Source: Allobosea sp. OK403
Lineage (GTDB): Bacteria; Pseudomonadota; Alphaproteobacteria; Rhizobiales; Beijerinckiaceae
NCBI RefSeq assembly: GCF_900113835.1
Contig: NZ_FOQV01000001.1
Location: 558,001-622,000, forward strand
DNA: 64,000 nucleotides
Direction: 5' to 3'
The notes below the pieces were generated by a model. That model made no database searches and had not been told where the DNA came from. It saw only the letters and a program-made list of their open reading frames with translations. Positions 63,801 to 64,000 of the stretch are shown here, one piece after another (the first letter of the stretch is position 1; each line of letters opens with the position of its first letter). Made by a program: the position numbers and the translations under genes.

Positions 63801-64000
63801 AGGGCTCCCAGCGGATCGGGTTCGCCACGCAGATCGCTCATGGCGACCGGAAAGCTCCCCGATGGCGCGATCTGCATCGTCTCGCCATCCCCGGAGAACC
63901 TGGCATGCAGGATCGCGTGCCGGGCGGCGACCTGCCTGACCGCCTCCGCGAGGCGGGGTGCGTCGATCTCGCCTTCAAGCGTCAGGCTGATGGACTCGTT
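60893..64000 (-). CDS. NRPS module: condensation (partial)-adenylation-carrier
   Basis: The 5' end lies beyond the right edge; about 1,035 codons are visible. Condensation domain with HHIVCDG (around 63680); adenylation domain with A3 YVIYTSGSTGAPKGVEVTH (around 62275), A5 NMYGPTETTIWS and A7/A8 YRTGDRAKYLADGRIQHLGR; carrier domain with DLGADSLSIFQI (Ser near 61120). Aligning pocket residues by hand gives D-I-L-Q-L-G-M-I-W plus the A10 Lys, close to the glycine-type code. Its stop is 6 bases from the C-TE gene. Earlier modules may exist outside the window. Confidence 0.94.
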   Translation of the reverse strand, partial: NESISLTLEGEIDAPRLAEAVRQVAARHAILHARFSGDGETMQIAPSGSFPVAMSDLRGEPDPLGALRATIEAYASRPYDLVEGPVAEAEIIRLGDDRHVLILSAHHIVCDGWSTNVLLDEIATAYRSGAGSLKAPMPFAEYAKLMRQDSRVNEAGTYWAGMFSDIPAPLELPTDRPRQALRSFRGGTRTSFIDAELYRSVKAAGARRRRTLFTTLFAAFQVLLLRLSGGRDLVVGVPAAGQSQLEGPTPIGHCVNFLPIRGTIDPAEPFSAHLDKVGRIILDAYDHQSFTLGALLKRLRIPPVSGRLPLVEVQFNLERLAGNLDFGPGVSASAEPNPKSFSTFDIYFNIGESDDGLRIDCFYGADLFDAATIDRWLGHYRTLLAAIAANPDMTIAALPLIEGGERQRLVSDLNDTQVTFQIEAGAIAAFEQQAQQQPDAIAVSFGDEHLSYAELNAWADRIAAELMARIDTPESRVGLLITRSPALIAAMLGALKAGFPYVPLDPMMPRARIQTILRDSEAVALLTAGPLDPSVLELDEGVIPIDVEQTDCKLAGIRTAPVSAAHLAYVIYTSGSTGAPKGVEVTHGGLSNLLFAMADEPGFASTDTILAVTTVTFDIAALELLLPLIRGGRVAIATAEEAKDGTELLARLEQSGATVLQATPMTWRLLLEAGFRSRPGFRMLCGGEALPLELARKLLEGGGELWNMYGPTETTIWSSVARILPDDDVITIGLPIANTQFYIVDDNDQPVGVGIPGELLIAGAGLARGYANNPRLTAKNFIANPVDPGTCARAYRTGDRAKYLADGRIQHLGRLDHQVKLRGFRIEPGEVEAVLARKTGLVSAVILREDVPNQARLVCYHVTGAESPPSSELRTLLAQELPDYMVPTAWVGLPALPLNASGKLDRAALPTPDAEIAVPQAGKVMPRTHVEDILVRIWCDVLRREDIGVDEDLFDLGADSLSIFQITGRARREGLKLAARDFFRNRTIASVAAALPDEGVTEPAVASAFWKRPWRQSRDAAQPGEPGAVPQRERG

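Overview
The window is a high-GC alphaproteobacterial chromosome segment, most likely from the Hyphomicrobiales (Rhizobiales) and closest in character to Bosea. That placement is inference. It rests on the gene run ppk-ppx-rnd-aspS, a complete rhizobial-type general L-amino-acid permease (aapJQMP), an NDUFS4-like complex I accessory subunit between tRNA genes, and many copies of the TAGAGC-bounded palindromic repeats common in this order.

Layout. 1-1.8 kb: the start of a fatty-acyl desaturase (cut by the edge), a ferric-reductase-like membrane protein and a divergent TetR regulator with a perfect palindromic operator. 1.9-9 kb: core genes ppk, ppx, rnd, aspS, with a nested repeat mosaic between ppx and rnd. 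9-14.5 kb: two small lipoproteins, a glycosyltransferase, an acyltransferase-3 protein, a CatB-type acetyltransferase whose N-terminus is read from a repeat, and a large exported protein of unknown function. 14.6-17.2 kb: a DUF192 protein, tRNA-Pro, NDUFS4, tRNA-Arg, then a 1-kb islet closed by a decayed copy of the tRNA-Arg 3' half, then phnA. 17.4-20.2 kb: three genes (ArnT-like transferase, polyprenyl-phosphate glycosyltransferase, LpxB-N-like membrane protein) that look like a lipid A/core sugar-modification set. 20.3-21.8 kb: a substrate-binding-protein relic and metC. 22-30.2 kb: four tandem aapJ paralogues followed by aapQ, aapM, aapP and a strong terminator; copies 3 and 4 carry sigma-54-type promoters and structured leaders. 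30.4-36.5 kb: a small exported protein, glycerophosphodiesterase, DUF6356, AsnC regulator, small lipoproteins, an RsmB-type methyltransferase and guaA.

36.6-41.6 kb is accessory DNA next to the 3' end of guaA. It holds a dead tyrosine-integrase relic split by a repeat element, a DUF2252 protein, an outer-membrane protein, a truncated DppC-type permease and an orphan protein. 41.6-45.4 kb: LysR with AhpD-like and flavin-oxidoreductase-like genes, and a TetR/dihydrofolate-reductase-like pair between 43-bp direct repeats spaced exactly 1,400 bp apart.

45.4-50.7 kb holds a glycosyltransferase, three LuxR-type response regulators (one without its phospho-acceptor Asp), a soluble histidine kinase and a methanogen-output-domain-like partner. 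From 51.7 kb to the right edge is a surface-polysaccharide locus: a glycosyltransferase, a methyltransferase, an O-antigen-ligase/parallel-beta-helix fusion, a Wzx-type flippase, an Sfp-type phosphopantetheinyl transferase, and a two-gene nonribosomal peptide synthetase (...C-A-PCP, then C-TE) whose adenylation pocket reads like a glycine code. The mixture of NRPS and polysaccharide-export functions, with a carrier-less C-TE protein, is the most unusual system here. It may make an aminoacylated or peptidyl-modified exopolysaccharide or an exported small peptide; this is inference.
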